Of a stretch of DNA of 64,000 nucleotides, positions 43,098 to 55,605 are shown piece by piece; the first letter of the stretch is position 1, and each line of letters starts with the position of its first letter. The translations under genes and the position numbers were made by a program. The notes beneath the pieces were generated by a model. That model worked only from the letters and a program-made list of their open reading frames with translations. It was not told where the DNA came from and did not search any database. Source of the stretch: Populus alba. Lineage: Eukaryota; Streptophyta; Magnoliopsida; Malpighiales; Salicaceae. Location of the stretch: positions 9,180,967-9,244,966 of the forward strand of contig NC_133299.1 in NCBI RefSeq assembly GCF_005239225.2, written 5' to 3'.

Positions 43098-44380
43098 GCT
43101 CTTGCTCGTCCTCGAGAAAGGATAGGTAAAATCAAATCGAAATTAAATTAAATCAAATCACTATGAGCAATCTCCTAATCTCCCATCAATATCCAAGAAT
43201 ATATGCATTATAAACAAGAATAAAATCAAGAAGGATAAATAGTATAAATTTTCATGAATTTATTTATATGGAAACTTCAAAACTCAATTAATTGTTGGGA
43301 TTTAAATGAAATCTATGCTATGCCAAAGTGATAGGTCCTCTCATTGATATACACTCCAACACTCACGTGTTTAGGGCTTATGTGTTTAAATCTCTCAAAT
43401 TCAATCAATGAATATGTTCTACCACAAGCTTGCTCTTCAATCTCATCTCCATTACTAACATATTACAAGCAATGCATGAATCAAAATGTCTTATTTCCGG
43501 TTGTAATGGGGCTAAGGTTAAGGTGAGGTAAAAGAGAGTAAAAGAGAAGGTTCAAACCAAAGAAAGTAGAGCATTCTAAAAAATAATATTTCAAACAAGA
43601 TATTCCATCAAAGCACATAAATTTTCTATCTTTAATCACCAATGCTTAACTTCTTTTGATTTCAAGCTCTTTCAACATAAAATCTTAAGAACATAAAGGA
43701 ACACTTCTTTCTTTCTTTTTCTTTTTTTTTTGTTTTTTTTGTTTTTTTTTTGTTTTTCACCTTTGGCAACTTGCCCATATTTTCATCAAGCATCACTTCT
43801 TCTTTCTTTTCACATAATTTCCAACCATAATTCCATAAGATATCACAAGTATATGCTCTACTAATCCTTGGCCAGGGGAAAAGAAAAACATATAAAAAGT
43901 TAAGGCTTATACATGGATAAAGCAAAGAAAAGATAAACAAGCTCAAAAGGGGCTCACTAAGGATAATATGCTTTAGGTTGACTTTTTGGCTCAAATGGTT
44001 AAAATTCCTAATGCCTTTATCATCTTCATGTATATATGTAATGCGAATGTAATCTCAACAAGATATGAAGCAAGTTCTATAGATACATATCATTGAAAGA
44101 ATGCACACTCAAAGAATATAATGTTGAAGGCTCAAAAGCTTACATTGGTATAACACTATAAGTCAACATGGCATATTCTCAAAGTCAATCCCTAAACCAA
44201 TTAAACCTTAAAATTTGCATGCATACTCCTTCATTTGATTTATATCTTCATCTATCTCAATTAATTGTCATATATAATACTGATATTCTCAAAAACCAAT
44301 GGGAGTTAAAAAGATCAAACACAATTTTTTTTTTTAAAGAATAACAAAGAAAATTAAAATAAGAAAACCAAAATTCTCCC
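43098..44380 (-). other. gypsy non-coding region between Pol and 3' LTR, first part
   Basis: This is where many Athila elements have an env-like gene. The longest minus-strand frame (43662-43994, 110 codons) has a lysine-rich low-complexity tail and arises partly from an A/T run near 43715-43755. I see no signal peptide plus membrane-anchor pair, so an env-like gene is not supported. Confidence 0.5.
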
Positions 44381-44421
44381 AATACCCCCACACTTAAAAC
44401 ACAACATTGTCCTCAATGTTG
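44381..44421 (-). promoter_or_regulatory. second polypurine-like tract next to a perfect hairpin
   Basis: The word TAAGTGTGGGGGTATT at 44381-44396 (minus strand) duplicates the tract at the LTR. Next to it, 44402-44421 is CAACATTG, TCCT, CAATGTTG, a perfect 8 bp inverted repeat with a 4-base loop. Further on, near 44522-44545, the minus strand carries GCGCTTACTGGGAGGCAACC, a conserved word after Pol in this group of plant gypsy elements. The hairpin and second tract are seen; their function is not known to me. Confidence 0.65.
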
Positions 44422-44583
44422 AAATAAAAGCAAAGGAACATAAGAGAATGACAAAAAATAAATTAAAATGCGAAAAAAAATAAAAGATAAGGAAAAAGAA
44501 AGCAAATCTGATTTTTTTTTTGTGCTGGGTTGCCTCCCAGTAAGCGCTTTTGTTTTATGTCATTGGCTTGACATGTGGCATGC

Positions 44584-47500
44584 TCACTCTTCATAGATTG
44601 GTTCAGCTAACTCTAGAGAAGCGGTGAGTTCTGTCGTCCAACCTTCATAGAAAGGTTTCAAACGATGCTTATTTACCTTGAGTACTTTGTTGGTTTCTAA
44701 ACTTGTAATTTCAACTGCACCATAACGAAAAACATTAGAAACAACAAAGGGTCCAATCCAACAGGAGCGCAACTTTCCAGGAAAAAGTTTCAAACGCGAA
44801 TGATAAAGAAGGACTTTGTCCCCAACATTAAATTCTTTTCTTATAATCATTCGGTCATGGAGACTCTTAGTCTTTTCTTTGTAAATCCTTGCATTCTCAT
44901 AAGCATCATTTCGAATCTCTTCCAACTCTTGCAATTGCAACTTTCTTGCAATCCCGACAGCATCATAATCCATGTTACATTTTTTAATGGCCCAAAAAGC
45001 TTTGTGTTCAAGCTCCACCGATAGATGACATGCTTTTCCATAAATCATCCTATAAGGTGACATTCCTATAGGTGATTTGTAAGCAGTCCGATAAGCCCAA
45101 AGTGCATCACCAAGTCATAAACTCCAATCTCGCCGGTTGGGTTGCACTGTCTTCTCCAAAATGGACTTGATTTCTTGATTTGAAATTTCAACTTGGCCAT
45201 TTGTTTGAGGATGGTATGCTGTGGAAGTCTGATGAGTCACATGATATTTGCGTAACAATGCTTCCATTGAACGATTGCAAAAATGAGTACCACAATCACT
45301 AATGATAGCTTTAGGGATTCCAAACCTGTCAAAAATATGATTCCTGATAAAATCTAAAACAACCTTAGCATCGTTAGTTCGTGTGGCTTTTGCCTCAATC
45401 CATTTGGACACATAATCAACAGCAAGAAGGATATAAAGATTGCCAAAAGAAGAAGGAAATGGACCCATAAAATCAATACCCCAAACATAAAAAATTTCAC
45501 TCACAAGAATATTCATTAAAGGCATTTGATTCTTATGAGTGATATTACCTGTTTTTTGGCATTTTTCACATGATTTGCAAAAATGATATGCATCCTTAAA
45601 AATAGAAGGCCAATAAAAACCACTTTCAAGTACCTTGTGGGCCGTTCTTTTTGCTCCAAAATGCCCACCACAAGAATGAGAATGACAAAAGGTAAGAATG
45701 GAATGAAATTCATCTTGTAGTACACATCTCCTAACTACTTGATCCACACAAAATTTCCACAGATAAGGAGTATCCCAAAAAAAATATTTAGCATCAGCTC
45801 GTAACTTGTCTTTTTGGGATGTAGACAAACCTGGAGGGAATTCTTTGGTGACTAAATAGTTCACCAAATCAGCATACCATGGTCTTGTAGAGGAATGTAA
45901 CACATACAACTGCTCATCAGGGAATGTCTCTCGTATTGTTTCGGTTTGTATATCCTTAGTTCTCAGTCGGCTCAAGTGATCAGCCACATGGTTTTCGGCA
46001 CCTTTTTTGTCTTTAATCTCAAGATCAAATTCTTGTAAAAGCAAGATCCACCTAATCAATCTTGGTTTGGACTCCTTTTTCTTCAAAAGATACCTTAAAG
46101 TTGCATGGTCAGTAAAAGCAATGACTTTTGTACCAAGTAGATATGACCTGAATTTTTCAAGAGCAAACACTACTACAAAAAGTTCCTTTTCAGTTGTATG
46201 GTAATTGCATTGTGCTCCGTCCAACATGCGGGAAGCATAAGCGATAACATGCAAATTCTTCTCTATTCTTTGCCCAAGGACAACCCCTATCGCATAGTCA
46301 CTCGTATCACACATTATCTCAAAAGGCTCATCCCAATTTGGTGGTTGGATGATAGGTGCAGATGTGACACGCTTTTTAAGCTCATCATGGGCATCTTTAC
46401 ATGCTTGATCAAACACAAAATCCACTTCTTTGGCTAATAGTTTGCACAAGGGTGATGTAATCTTCGAGAAATCTTTGATAAAACGTCGATAGAAACCTGC
46501 ATGGCCAAGAAAAGAACGAATTTCCCTTACGCAGGAGGGGTAAGGCAATGATGAAATAACGTCTATTTTAGCTTTATCAACCTCTAATCCACGTGAAGAA
46601 ACAACATGCCCAAGAACTATTCCTTGTTCTACCATAAAATAACACTTTTCATAGTTTAAGACAAGGTTGGTTTCAATGCACCTTTTCAAGATCAAAGACA
46701 AATTTTCTAGACATTTATCAAAAGAATCACCATACACTGTGAAATCATCCATGAAAACCTCAATTATTCTTTCAACATAATCAGAAAAAATACTCATCAT
46801 GCATCTTTGAAAAGTTGCAGGTGCATTATAGAGACCAAAGGGCATTCTCCTATATGCATATGTACCAAATGGACATGTAAATGTAGTCTTTTCTTGATCC
46901 TCAGGATTAATAACAATCTGATTGTATCCACTATATCCATCAAGAAAGCAATAAAAAGACTTACCTGCTAGGCGTTCAAGCATTTGATCCATGAATGGTA
47001 ATGGGAAATGATCTTTGCGTGTAGTAAGATTTAGCTTTCTATAATCAACACACATTCTCCATCCACTCGAGATGCGAGTAGGAATGAGCTCATCCTTTTT
47101 GTTTTTCACTAACGTGATTTCGGTCTTTTTGGGCACCACATGGATTGGCGCTACCCATTTACTATCCGTGATGGGATAAATGACTCCTGCATCTAACAGT
47201 TTCAAAATTTCAGCTTTCACTACCTCCATCATAGGCGGGTTCAACCTCCTTTGCATTTCCCTTGTTGGTTTCGCATTGTCCTCTAATAGTATGTGATGCA
47301 TACACATTGAGGGACTAATGCCCTTGATGTCAGCTAAAGTCCATCCAATGGCCATCTTGTGATCACACAACAACTTCACAAGTTTTTCCTCTTGCGTATT
47401 TGTCAAACCTGTTGCTATAATAACGGGAAGTGTATTGTTTTCACCAATTAATACATACTTCAAATTATCGGGCAAAGGTTTCAATTCTAACTCGTGGTCC

Positions 47501-49893
47501 TGTAAAATAGATGGCAAAAGCTTTTTATGTGAAAGTATTAAATCAACAAAGACATTACCATGGGGAACAATTTGCAAAGATTGCAAAGCCAATGCTGATT
47601 CGTGCACGTTTTAGGGAACACATATGTGCCTCTCCATCTCTTCTATCTCGGTAAAATCATAGCCATAGCTCAAGGCTACACTTAATCCATCCTCACACTC
47701 AAAATCAAAAACTTGTTGTACATACTTATCAACTTGGTCATAGCATGTGATAGAATAAACATTGCTATAAGGATATTTCATTGCATCATGAAAATTAAAT
47801 TCAATCTTTTCATCTCCTACTTTCATAGACAAAGTATCCTTACCACAATCAATCTTTGTATTGGCAGTTTTCAAGAATGGTCTCCCAAACAATATAGGAG
47901 TGCTATTTGATGAATCACAAGAATCATGTTCCATATCAAGAATATAAAAATCACATGGAATGATCAAACTATCAATCTTGACTAGGACATCTTCTATCAC
48001 ACCAAGTGGGTAAACAAAACTACGATCCGCAAGTTGTATTACAATGCTAGTTTTATTCAAAGGCTCAAGACTAAGAGAATCATAAACATGTTTGGGCATA
48101 ACACTAATGGATGCACCTAAATCACACAAGGCCCTTTTGAAACTAGCATTACCAATAACACATGGGATAGTAAACGCACCTGGGTCCTTTTGCTTCAAAG
48201 GCATATTCTTTTGAACAACAGCAGATACAACTTCACCCATACTTACCATTTCATGACCTTTCAGTTTGAAAGCTCTCTTGGTAGTACACAACTCTTTCAA
48301 AAATTTGGCATACTTAGGAATTTGTTTGATAGCATCAAGTAAAGGAATGTTGAGTTCTACTTTCTTGAAGACCTCTAAAATCTCTTTTTCTTTGTCCTCT
48401 TTCTTTGACCTAGAAGAACTCACACGAAAGGGTGGAATTGTTTTAAAACTAGAATTCATTAAGTGAGGAGTTACCTTTGGAGTGTTGGTCTTTGTTTCAG
48501 TTTGTGGAGAAGGAGGATGTTCCTTCTTTGTACTTAATTCAGTTTCTATCTCTTCTTCTTCCTCCATCTCAATTTGTTTTAACCTTTTCTCTTCAAGTTC
48601 TTTCCCACTTCGCAGCATGATCGCACTAACATTCTTTTTTGGATTCAATGCTTGGGAGGACAATTTTCCATTCATTTGTGCTTCCAATTTCCCCACACTT
48701 GAAGCTACTTGCCCCATTTGCTTCTCCAAGTTGTGAATACTTGACCTTGTTTCCTGTTGAAAAGACATGACATTTTGTTGCAAAGTCACAGTGTTAGAAG
48801 CCAAAGTTTTCATCATCTCATGAAGATCATCATTGGATGAAGACCCCATAACATTGGAGTTTGTGAATGGAGGGGGCTGTCTTGCTTGATAATTCTGTTG
48901 GGATTGAAATCCATTGGGATGGAACTGTGCCTTGATTGCCTTGTTGAGGTTGGTTCCCATACTGTAGGTTAGGATGATCTCTCCATCCAGGATTGTATGT
49001 GTGGGAAAAAGGATATACTTACGCTGAGGTTGTCCATTAAATGCTCCATCAACTACATTAGCTTGTTCAATGTAATCTTCTTGCATTGTTGGGCACATAT
49101 ATGAAGTATGTCCTTGTAAGGAGCATATGCTACAAGCTTTCACCTGTTGTACATTGCCACAAGCCAAAGAATGCACAAGAGCAGTAAGATCATTAATTTT
49201 ATTCTCAAGGTTAGAAATACTTACCTCATTTACTTGTTTGTTTGCGAAGTCTCCACGAGTGCCAAACTGTTTCGAGTTGGCTGCCATGTTTGAGATTAAT
49301 TGGCGTGCATCCTCGGGTGTCTTATCTACCAATGCCCCTCCACTTGCAGCATCAATGATACTACGGTCAGTAGGTATCAGTCCTTCATAGAAATATTGAA
49401 TGAGCAGCTGATCGGGTATTTGATGATGAGGGCATTGAATACACAGTTGCTCAAATCTTTCCCAATACTCGGAAAGTGTCTCTCCATGAGATTGTCGAAT
49501 CCCACATATTTCTTTTCTTATGTTGGCAACTCGAGATGCTGGGAAATACTTCTCAAGGAAGATCTTTTTCATGCCATTCCAAGTTCCAATTAAACCTGGG
49601 AGAATGGAGAAAAGCCATGCTTTTGCTGCCCCTTTTAAAGAGAAAGGGAAAGCTTTCAACTTAACCTGTTCTTCGTCAACTCCATTCGGTTTCATGCCAA
49701 CACAAACCATATGGAACTCCTTGAGATGAGTATGAGGATCTTCTCCTGCAAGACCATTAAATGTTGGTAGCAAATGTATAAAACCAGATTTGAGCTTAAA
49801 GTTTACACTATTGTCGATGTTTATGCACAATGGTTGATTTTCCACGTTAGGAGCAGCAAGCTCCTTAAGTGTTTGTTGTCGTGCATTAGCCAT
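44584..49893 (-). pseudogene. gypsy Gag-Pol, one frame interrupted by two stops
   Basis: From the ATG at 49893 the frame encodes gag (SLKGAAKAWLFSILPG), a CCHC knuckle near residue 254 (CSICSLQGHTSYMC), and protease with DLGAS near residue 587. A TAA at 47611-47613 follows HICVP; the same frame then continues through reverse transcriptase ([20 protein letters not shown]), RNase H ([25 protein letters not shown]) and integrase ([43 protein letters not shown]). A TGA at 45115-45117 stands where relatives have arginine, and the frame resumes to a stop at 44584 with the integrase C-terminus ([18 protein letters not shown]). The TGA fits a C-to-T change of CGA; the TAA could be CAA changed or a natural boundary. 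No indel was found in 5.3 kb. Confidence 0.9.
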
Positions 49894-50071
49894 GGTGTTG
49901 AAGCGAGCTTCTTTTCATAACAATGATAATGAATATTTAATATTTATGAGAATTTATGATTGATTTGTTGAATAATCTCGAGGTAAAGTAATATTTTTGC
50001 AAGTTTATTTACCTAACTTAGTTAATTAATACATGATGCTATCATAATTTTATAGAGGTTCAATAGAAGTC

Positions 50072-52410
50072 ATGAATGATCGTTCATGGATGTATCTAGA
50101 TTCACCCCAAGGATTGCGGAGGATGGATTATTGTAATGGGGTTCAAGGTTTTATTAATTTCGCAACATCTATTCCCAGAAATTTTACTGGAGGCAGTATT
50201 AGGTGTCCATGCAGGAAGTGTCAAAATAAAAACTATCTGCATCCAGATGTTGTAATGATGCATCTTCTACACAAATGGTTTATGGAGGATTACTAGTGTT
50301 GGTATGCACATGGAGAGGTATTTGTTAACAATAGGAGAATGGGAGAAACGGTGGTTGGGTCAACTTCTAGTGCTAGCAACGTGTATGAAGCAGCAAATGA
50401 CAACACTAATCCTTACAGAAATATGGCTATGGATGCAATGAGAATGAATCAAGGTAATGTCAGTCAATGTCCAATCATAGAAGAAGAACCTAATGCAGAG
50501 GCAGCTAGGTTTTTTGATTTGTTGAAAGATTCTGATGAACCATTATGGGATGGCTGCACAAACCATAGTAAATTATCGATCGTGGCACGGGTGTTCACCA
50601 TCAAGTCAGATCACGGGCTGAGTGAGGCCGGGTATGACAAAATTATTGATTGGGCAAGAAGCATTTTACCTGAAGGGAACAAGCTAAAAGAGAACTTCTA
50701 TGTTGCGAAGTCCATGATGAAACCCCTCGGTTTAGGATACCAGAAAATTGACATGTGCCCTAACTTTTGCATGTTATACTACCTTGAAAATGCTGAGATG
50801 ACCGAGTGCATGACATGCGGGCATTCCCGTTACAAACCTAGAACTGGCAGGGGAAAGACTCTAGTGGCGTATAAAAAACTTAGATATTTCCCGATCACAC
50901 CTAGACTGTAAAGGTTATTCATGTCACGAAGGACTGTTGAGCACATGACATGGCACCAACCACATGATGCGGTTGATGGTGTGATGATGCATCCTTTTGA
51001 CAGCGAAGTGTGGAAACGCTTTAACAGTGTGCATCCTGACTTTTTAGCTGAATCAAGGAATGTTCGTCTTGGGTTGTGTACAAACGAATTCAACCCATTT
51101 GGGTCATTTGCTGCTCCCTATTCTTGTTGGCCGGTCATACTCACAGTTTATAACTTGCCACCAGAAATGTGTATGAGGCCGGAGTTCATGTTTTTATCTA
51201 CTTTCATACTCGGTCCAAGTAGCCTGGGGCAGAATATAGATGTTTGTCTTCGACCGTTGATTGATGAGTTGGCGTAGTTTTGGTCCTCCGGAGCTCTGAC
51301 TTATGATATATCGAGAAAACAAAATTTCCTTATGAGGGCGGCTTTGATGTGGACTATCAATGATTTTCCAACTTATGGAATGCTTTCTGGTTGGAGCACA
51401 CATGGGAAACTCGCATGTCCATACTGCATGGAAAACAACAAGGCATTCACGCTAGCAAACAGAGGTAAAGCTTTTTTTTTTATTGTCACCATTGCTTCTT
51501 GCCACTTAATCACAGGTTTAGAAAGAACAGAAAAGATTTCTTTGTTGGTAGAGTTGAAAAAGATGTTGCATCCCCGCGTCTTTCTGGTGAAGAATTGCAT
51601 CATGTTGTATCAGAGTATGGTGACATTGTGTTTGGCCTTCAATCAGGTAAGCAAAAGTTTCCTGGTTTTGGTTTGACCCATAATTGGGTAAAGCGAAGTA
51701 TCTTTTGGGAGCTTCCTTATTGGAAGACTAATCTTCTCAACCATAACCTTGACGTCATGCACATCGAAAAGAACATGTTTGAGAATATTTTCAACGCCGT
51801 CATGGATGTGAAGGGGAAGACAAAGGACAACATCAAGTCTAGATTGGATATAGCTTTATACTGTAACCGTAAAAATATGGAGTTGGTTTATAAGGAGTCA
51901 CGGGTCGCAAAACCAAGGGCAAGCTTCGTGTTAGAGAAAAACGCACAACTGCTAGTCTACAAATGGCTTAAGAGTTTGCGTTTTCCGGATGGACATGCAT
52001 CGAACATATCAAGGCTTGTTAATATAGAGGACTGTAGATTGTATGGAATGAAGAGTCATGACTTCCATGTGTTTATGCAAACACTCATCCCATTAGCTTT
52101 TCGTGATTTTTTGCCAAAGGGAATATGGGATGCACTGACGGAGATTAGTCATTTCTTCAGAGATATATGCTCCAACAAGTTGAATGTTGAGCACATTGAG
52201 AGGCTTCAAATGAATATCATCGAGACACTATGCAAACTTGAGATGATATTCCCTCCATTTTTTGACTCAATGGAGCATCTCCCTATACATCTACCGTTCG
52301 AGGCAAAAGCTGGAGGACCGGTCCAGTATAGATGGATGTGCCCATTCGAATGGTTAGATATTACAGTTGCAATGGAATTCATATCTAAAAGTATTTTATG
52401 TTTTTCTTAA
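50072..52410 (+). pseudogene. CACTA-2 TNP2-type transposase, main part
   Basis: It starts MNDRSWMYLDSPQG, the Transposon-associated domain start, with IRCPCRKCQNK at about residue 45. A TAG at 50294-50296 cuts the frame; it then runs open from 50339 to 50911 with DMCPNFCMLYYL and CGHSRYKPRTGRGK. A TAA at 50909 and changes near 51275 break it again. The last part (51499-52410) has GLTHNWVKRSIFWELPYW, HNLDVMHIEKNMFENIF and the DUF4218 start (HIERLQMNIIETLCKLEMIFPP). The region 51470-51520 could be an intron, as the frame changes there and GTAAAG/ACAG borders are present. It is the best-preserved TNP2 copy in the window but still disabled. Confidence 0.85.
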
Positions 52411-52439
52411 TTGGAAATACTTGAATTGTAATTCAATGC

Positions 52440-53837
52440 AGGTACTTGTTTAATCTCAAGAAAAAGGTTAAGAACAAGGCGCATGTAGAGGCTTCGATAT
52501 CTGAGGCCTATATTGTTGAAGAGATCTCAATATTTATCTCGTACTATTTCAAACCTTATCTGAAAACAAGAATCAATCGCGTTCCACGGCATGATGATGG
52601 CGGTGAAGTGCCTTCCAGTGGGAACGTGTTAATATTCTCCAATACTGGATGACCCACACCTAAAAATGCTGTAAGAGGAAGATATTTGTCGAAAATAGAA
52701 TTCAAATAAGCACATAACTATGTTCTATTTAACTGTGATGAGCTGAGACCATTTATTAAGTAAGTTTATATATGTGTAATACTAATTAAACTTTGTTAGT
52801 AAAATATTGGTAATTATATATTATGAAATCATACACTCATTATCACTTGCAGGCAACATCGACAATATTTGCTCTTCAATAACTCGCAGCTGACCGACTC
52901 CCAGATCTTTCAATTACAAGATGAACAATTTGCCACATGGTTTAGAACACATGTAAGCACTATCACAAACTCATTCTAACTTGTAAAATTACTGTACGGA
53001 TGCATGCCATTACGAGATTCTCGTTCATTTACCGTTTATTGATGTACATTACATGTATACAAGGTTTATCAAATGGGAAGAATTGCGTCTAAGTCATTGT
53101 CTTCACTAAGCCTCGGGCCTGAAAGAAAAGTTAAGTGCTACAACGGGTATTTTGTCAATGGATATATTTTCCATACTGAAGAATAAGAGCAAGGAAGAAA
53201 GACATACAACTACGGTGTTTGTGTTAAAGGATCCACAAGTAGTGAGTTAGAAGTTGACTACTATGGTAGATTAGAAGAGGTTGTCGAACTACAATATCAT
53301 AGCGAGCAGAATACAATGTTTTTATTCAAATGATATTGGTATGACACGACGTACAGAGGAATCAGAGTTGATACGCATCATGGTCTGGTCGAAATCAACT
53401 CAAAAGCTAGACTCCACAACATAAACGATGTCTTTGTTTTCACAAAGCAATGTCAACAAGTTTATTACACATACACCCCTTCATTTAGAAAGGATCGATC
53501 AAGAGTTGATTGGTTGTCTGTTTTAAAAACAAAACCACAAGGTCGTGTCGAGGTTGTTCAGGTTGAGAACGAAGAAACAAGTGTGCGGGATGAAGTCTTT
53601 CAAGTTAGTGAGTTGGTTGAACCATATTGAGTTGCTCCTTCGATTGAATTTGAAGAAAATTCAAATTTTCGTGTTTCCAATGATAGTCTTGTTGATGTTG
53701 ATGTAGAGGAGTTGAACATTGTTTTGAGCTCTAGCGGACAAGCAAATGTCAATGAAGAAGATGATATTCATATTGAAGATTGCGATGAAGGTGATGACTA
53801 TTCAATTCATGACGAAGAAGAAGATAATTCTGAGTAA
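52440..53837 (+). pseudogene. CACTA-2 TNP2 gene 3' exons (DUF4218 and DUF4216)
   Basis: After an AG acceptor at 52439-52440 the exon reads YLFNLKKKVKNKAHVEASI and EEISIFISYYF, then a TGA at about 52650 where the family reads on (consistent with CGA to TGA). Pieces near 52850-52950 (QYLLFNNSQL) and 53080-53350 (GYFVNGYIFHTEE, YGVCVKGSTSSELEVDYYG) follow, with indels, and then NDVFVFTKQCQQVYYT and DWLSVLKTKPQGRVE, ending with an acidic tail at 53835-53837. CACTA-1 has lost 1778 bp between the equivalents of 51597 and 53375. Confidence 0.75.
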
Positions 53838-54019
53838 CTATCAAAACGAAGCCTTGTGTAAAACCCTTTTCTTCATGTAATTTACATTATGGATGATATA
53901 TTTTGTAACATGAAATATATATTTATTGTTTAAGCATTGTTGCTATTGTTTTGTGCAATGGACAATTTATCATTGAATTTTTTGCAGGAAGGTAAATAGA
54001 AAATACAAACACAACATCT

Positions 54020-54460
54020 CTTGTACATTGAACAATCACCGACGTCCATACTGACGGACCTCCATCCGTCCACATCTCACAGAGAGTTCGAAAATAATTA
54101 CACCAAAATGCCACAATCACCGATGTCCATACCGACGGACGGCGGTCCATCGGCATCTCACAAAGAGTTCGGAAATAATTACACCAAAATGCCACAATCA
54201 CCGACGTCCATACCGACGAAGTTATCGACGTCTATACCGATGGAAAACCGTTCGTCAGCATCTCACAGAGAGTTCGGAAATAATTACATCAAAATGCCAC
54301 AATCACCGACGGACGGCGGTCTGTCGGCATCTCACAGAGAGTTCGGAAATAATTACACCAAAATGCCACAATCACCGACGTCCATACTGATGACATTATC
54401 GACGTCCATACCGATGGAATAGGTCCGTCGGTGGGCAAATTTTACCGACAAAAATACCGA
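54020..54460 (+). repeat. CACTA-2 central tandem array, about 80 bp unit, about five copies
   Basis: The unit runs 'tcacagagagttcg', 'aataattacaccaaaatgccacaatcaccga', then 'cgtccataccgacgga', with copies beginning near 54060, 54140, 54255, 54320 and 54395 (some shortened or with an extra 'ttatcgacg' insert). CACTA-1 has only one such unit at 28540-28640. A 133-codon open frame across the array (54021-54422) is a by-product of the repeat and not a gene in my view. Confidence 0.8.
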
Positions 54461-55560
54461 CGGAATGTGCGAATTCCAAAGGGTGTGAATTGAATGCACC
54501 TCTGAGCGTGTCAGATTATCGACGGAATCACTGATGGCCCGTGGAAAATTTGGAGGGTAATTAAAAAATTCGGTGCGAAATTCAAAAATTACCGATGGAT
54601 TTTTAGCACGTTATCGAAGGATTTAATTTTAATAATAATAATTTTATATGTCCGTCGGTGAATCCATCGGTAAAACTGCAGTATAAGTTCTTACGGCTGC
54701 CCCTTTAGTTCATTTTTCTTCTCCTCCGTTTCTAACGTTTTTCACCTTAGAATTTTGATTTTTTTCCTCTCAAATCTTCAAGCTTTGTTGAATCTCTAGC
54801 AAGCTTGGTTGTGAATCTTCATCACATTAAAATGTATGTGTTTTTTTCTATTTCATTTCATTTCATTTTATTTTATTTTATTTATAGTTATTTTTATGTT
54901 TTTTATGGTTTTTGTTTTGTTGTATTTTTTGTAATGTAGATAAATTTTTTGTTTCAACACAGTATTAAGGTATGCATATTTCTTCCCCTAAAGTCTATAG
55001 TTTTTTTTTTTAAATTTATTGAATATTTTTTTATTTGTTGTATTGGCATAATTGTTATTAGTTAATTTGTTGAATATTTGTTACTCTATTATTGCATGAT
55101 TTGTGTTTATTTTATTTTTATTGTTAGTTTTTAATTTTTTTTATTTATTGAATATATTTTATTGTTGTATTGACATAATTATTGAATAATTTGTTGAATT
55201 ATAATTGTTAATGTTGAATTTACCTTAGAATTAGTAATTGGATATGTTGGAATAATTAGTAATTTTACTCTATTATTGCATAATTTGTGTTTAATTGTTT
55301 CCATTGATTTTACTTGTTAGTTTATAATTCTTTTTGATTAATTGAATATATTTTATTGTTGTATTGGCATAATTATTGAATAATTTGTTGAATTGTAATT
55401 GTTAATGTTGAATTTACCTTAGGATTAATAATTGAATATGTTGGAATAATTAGTATAGATTGGGTGAATTGGTTGTGGCTATTGTTAATATTTGTAGGTT
55501 TGTGGATTTGGGTAGTATCCAAGTATAGGGGAGGTGCTGTCGAATTTTTTTTTAACATTT
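54461..55560. other. CACTA-2 spacer and 5' region of second gene
   Basis: More subterminal-type words occur to 54680, then T-rich sequence with several 'ttgaatatattttattgttgtattggcataattattgaataatttgttgaatt' type repeats: near 55020, 55145, 55335, and in CACTA-1 near 29210 and 29400. These are internal duplications of roughly 190 bp in the presumed first intron or promoter of the second gene. No coding part is seen. Confidence 0.5.
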
Positions 55561-55605
55561 GAATTTAATTATATAATTATTTTATATAAAAATTGGTTAG
55601 ATGCA

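Larger units (their letters stand above)
41470..49922 (-). mobile_element. Athila-lineage Ty3/gypsy element, 5'-truncated, inserted in CACTA-2
   Basis: On the minus strand the element has gag-pol at 49893-44584, a non-coding 3' region of 1.5 kb, a polypurine tract and one LTR (43081-41470). The gag sequence (for example LPTFNGLAGEDPHTHLKEF and IIDAASGGALVDKTPEDA) and the DLGAS protease place it in the Athila lineage. There is no 5' LTR or primer-binding site: 29 bases upstream of the gag ATG, CACTA sequence resumes. No target duplication can therefore be seen. Confidence 0.88.

Noticed and set aside
43662..43994. Possible env-like gene in the Athila element
   Set aside because: The frame is short and lysine-rich from an A/T run, with no signal peptide or membrane anchor arranged as in envelope-like proteins.
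54021..54422. 133-codon open frame with repeated ASHREFGNNYTKMPQSP-like motif
   Set aside because: It exactly follows the 80 bp DNA tandem array of CACTA-2, and the single unit in CACTA-1 is not part of a gene; the repeat explains it.
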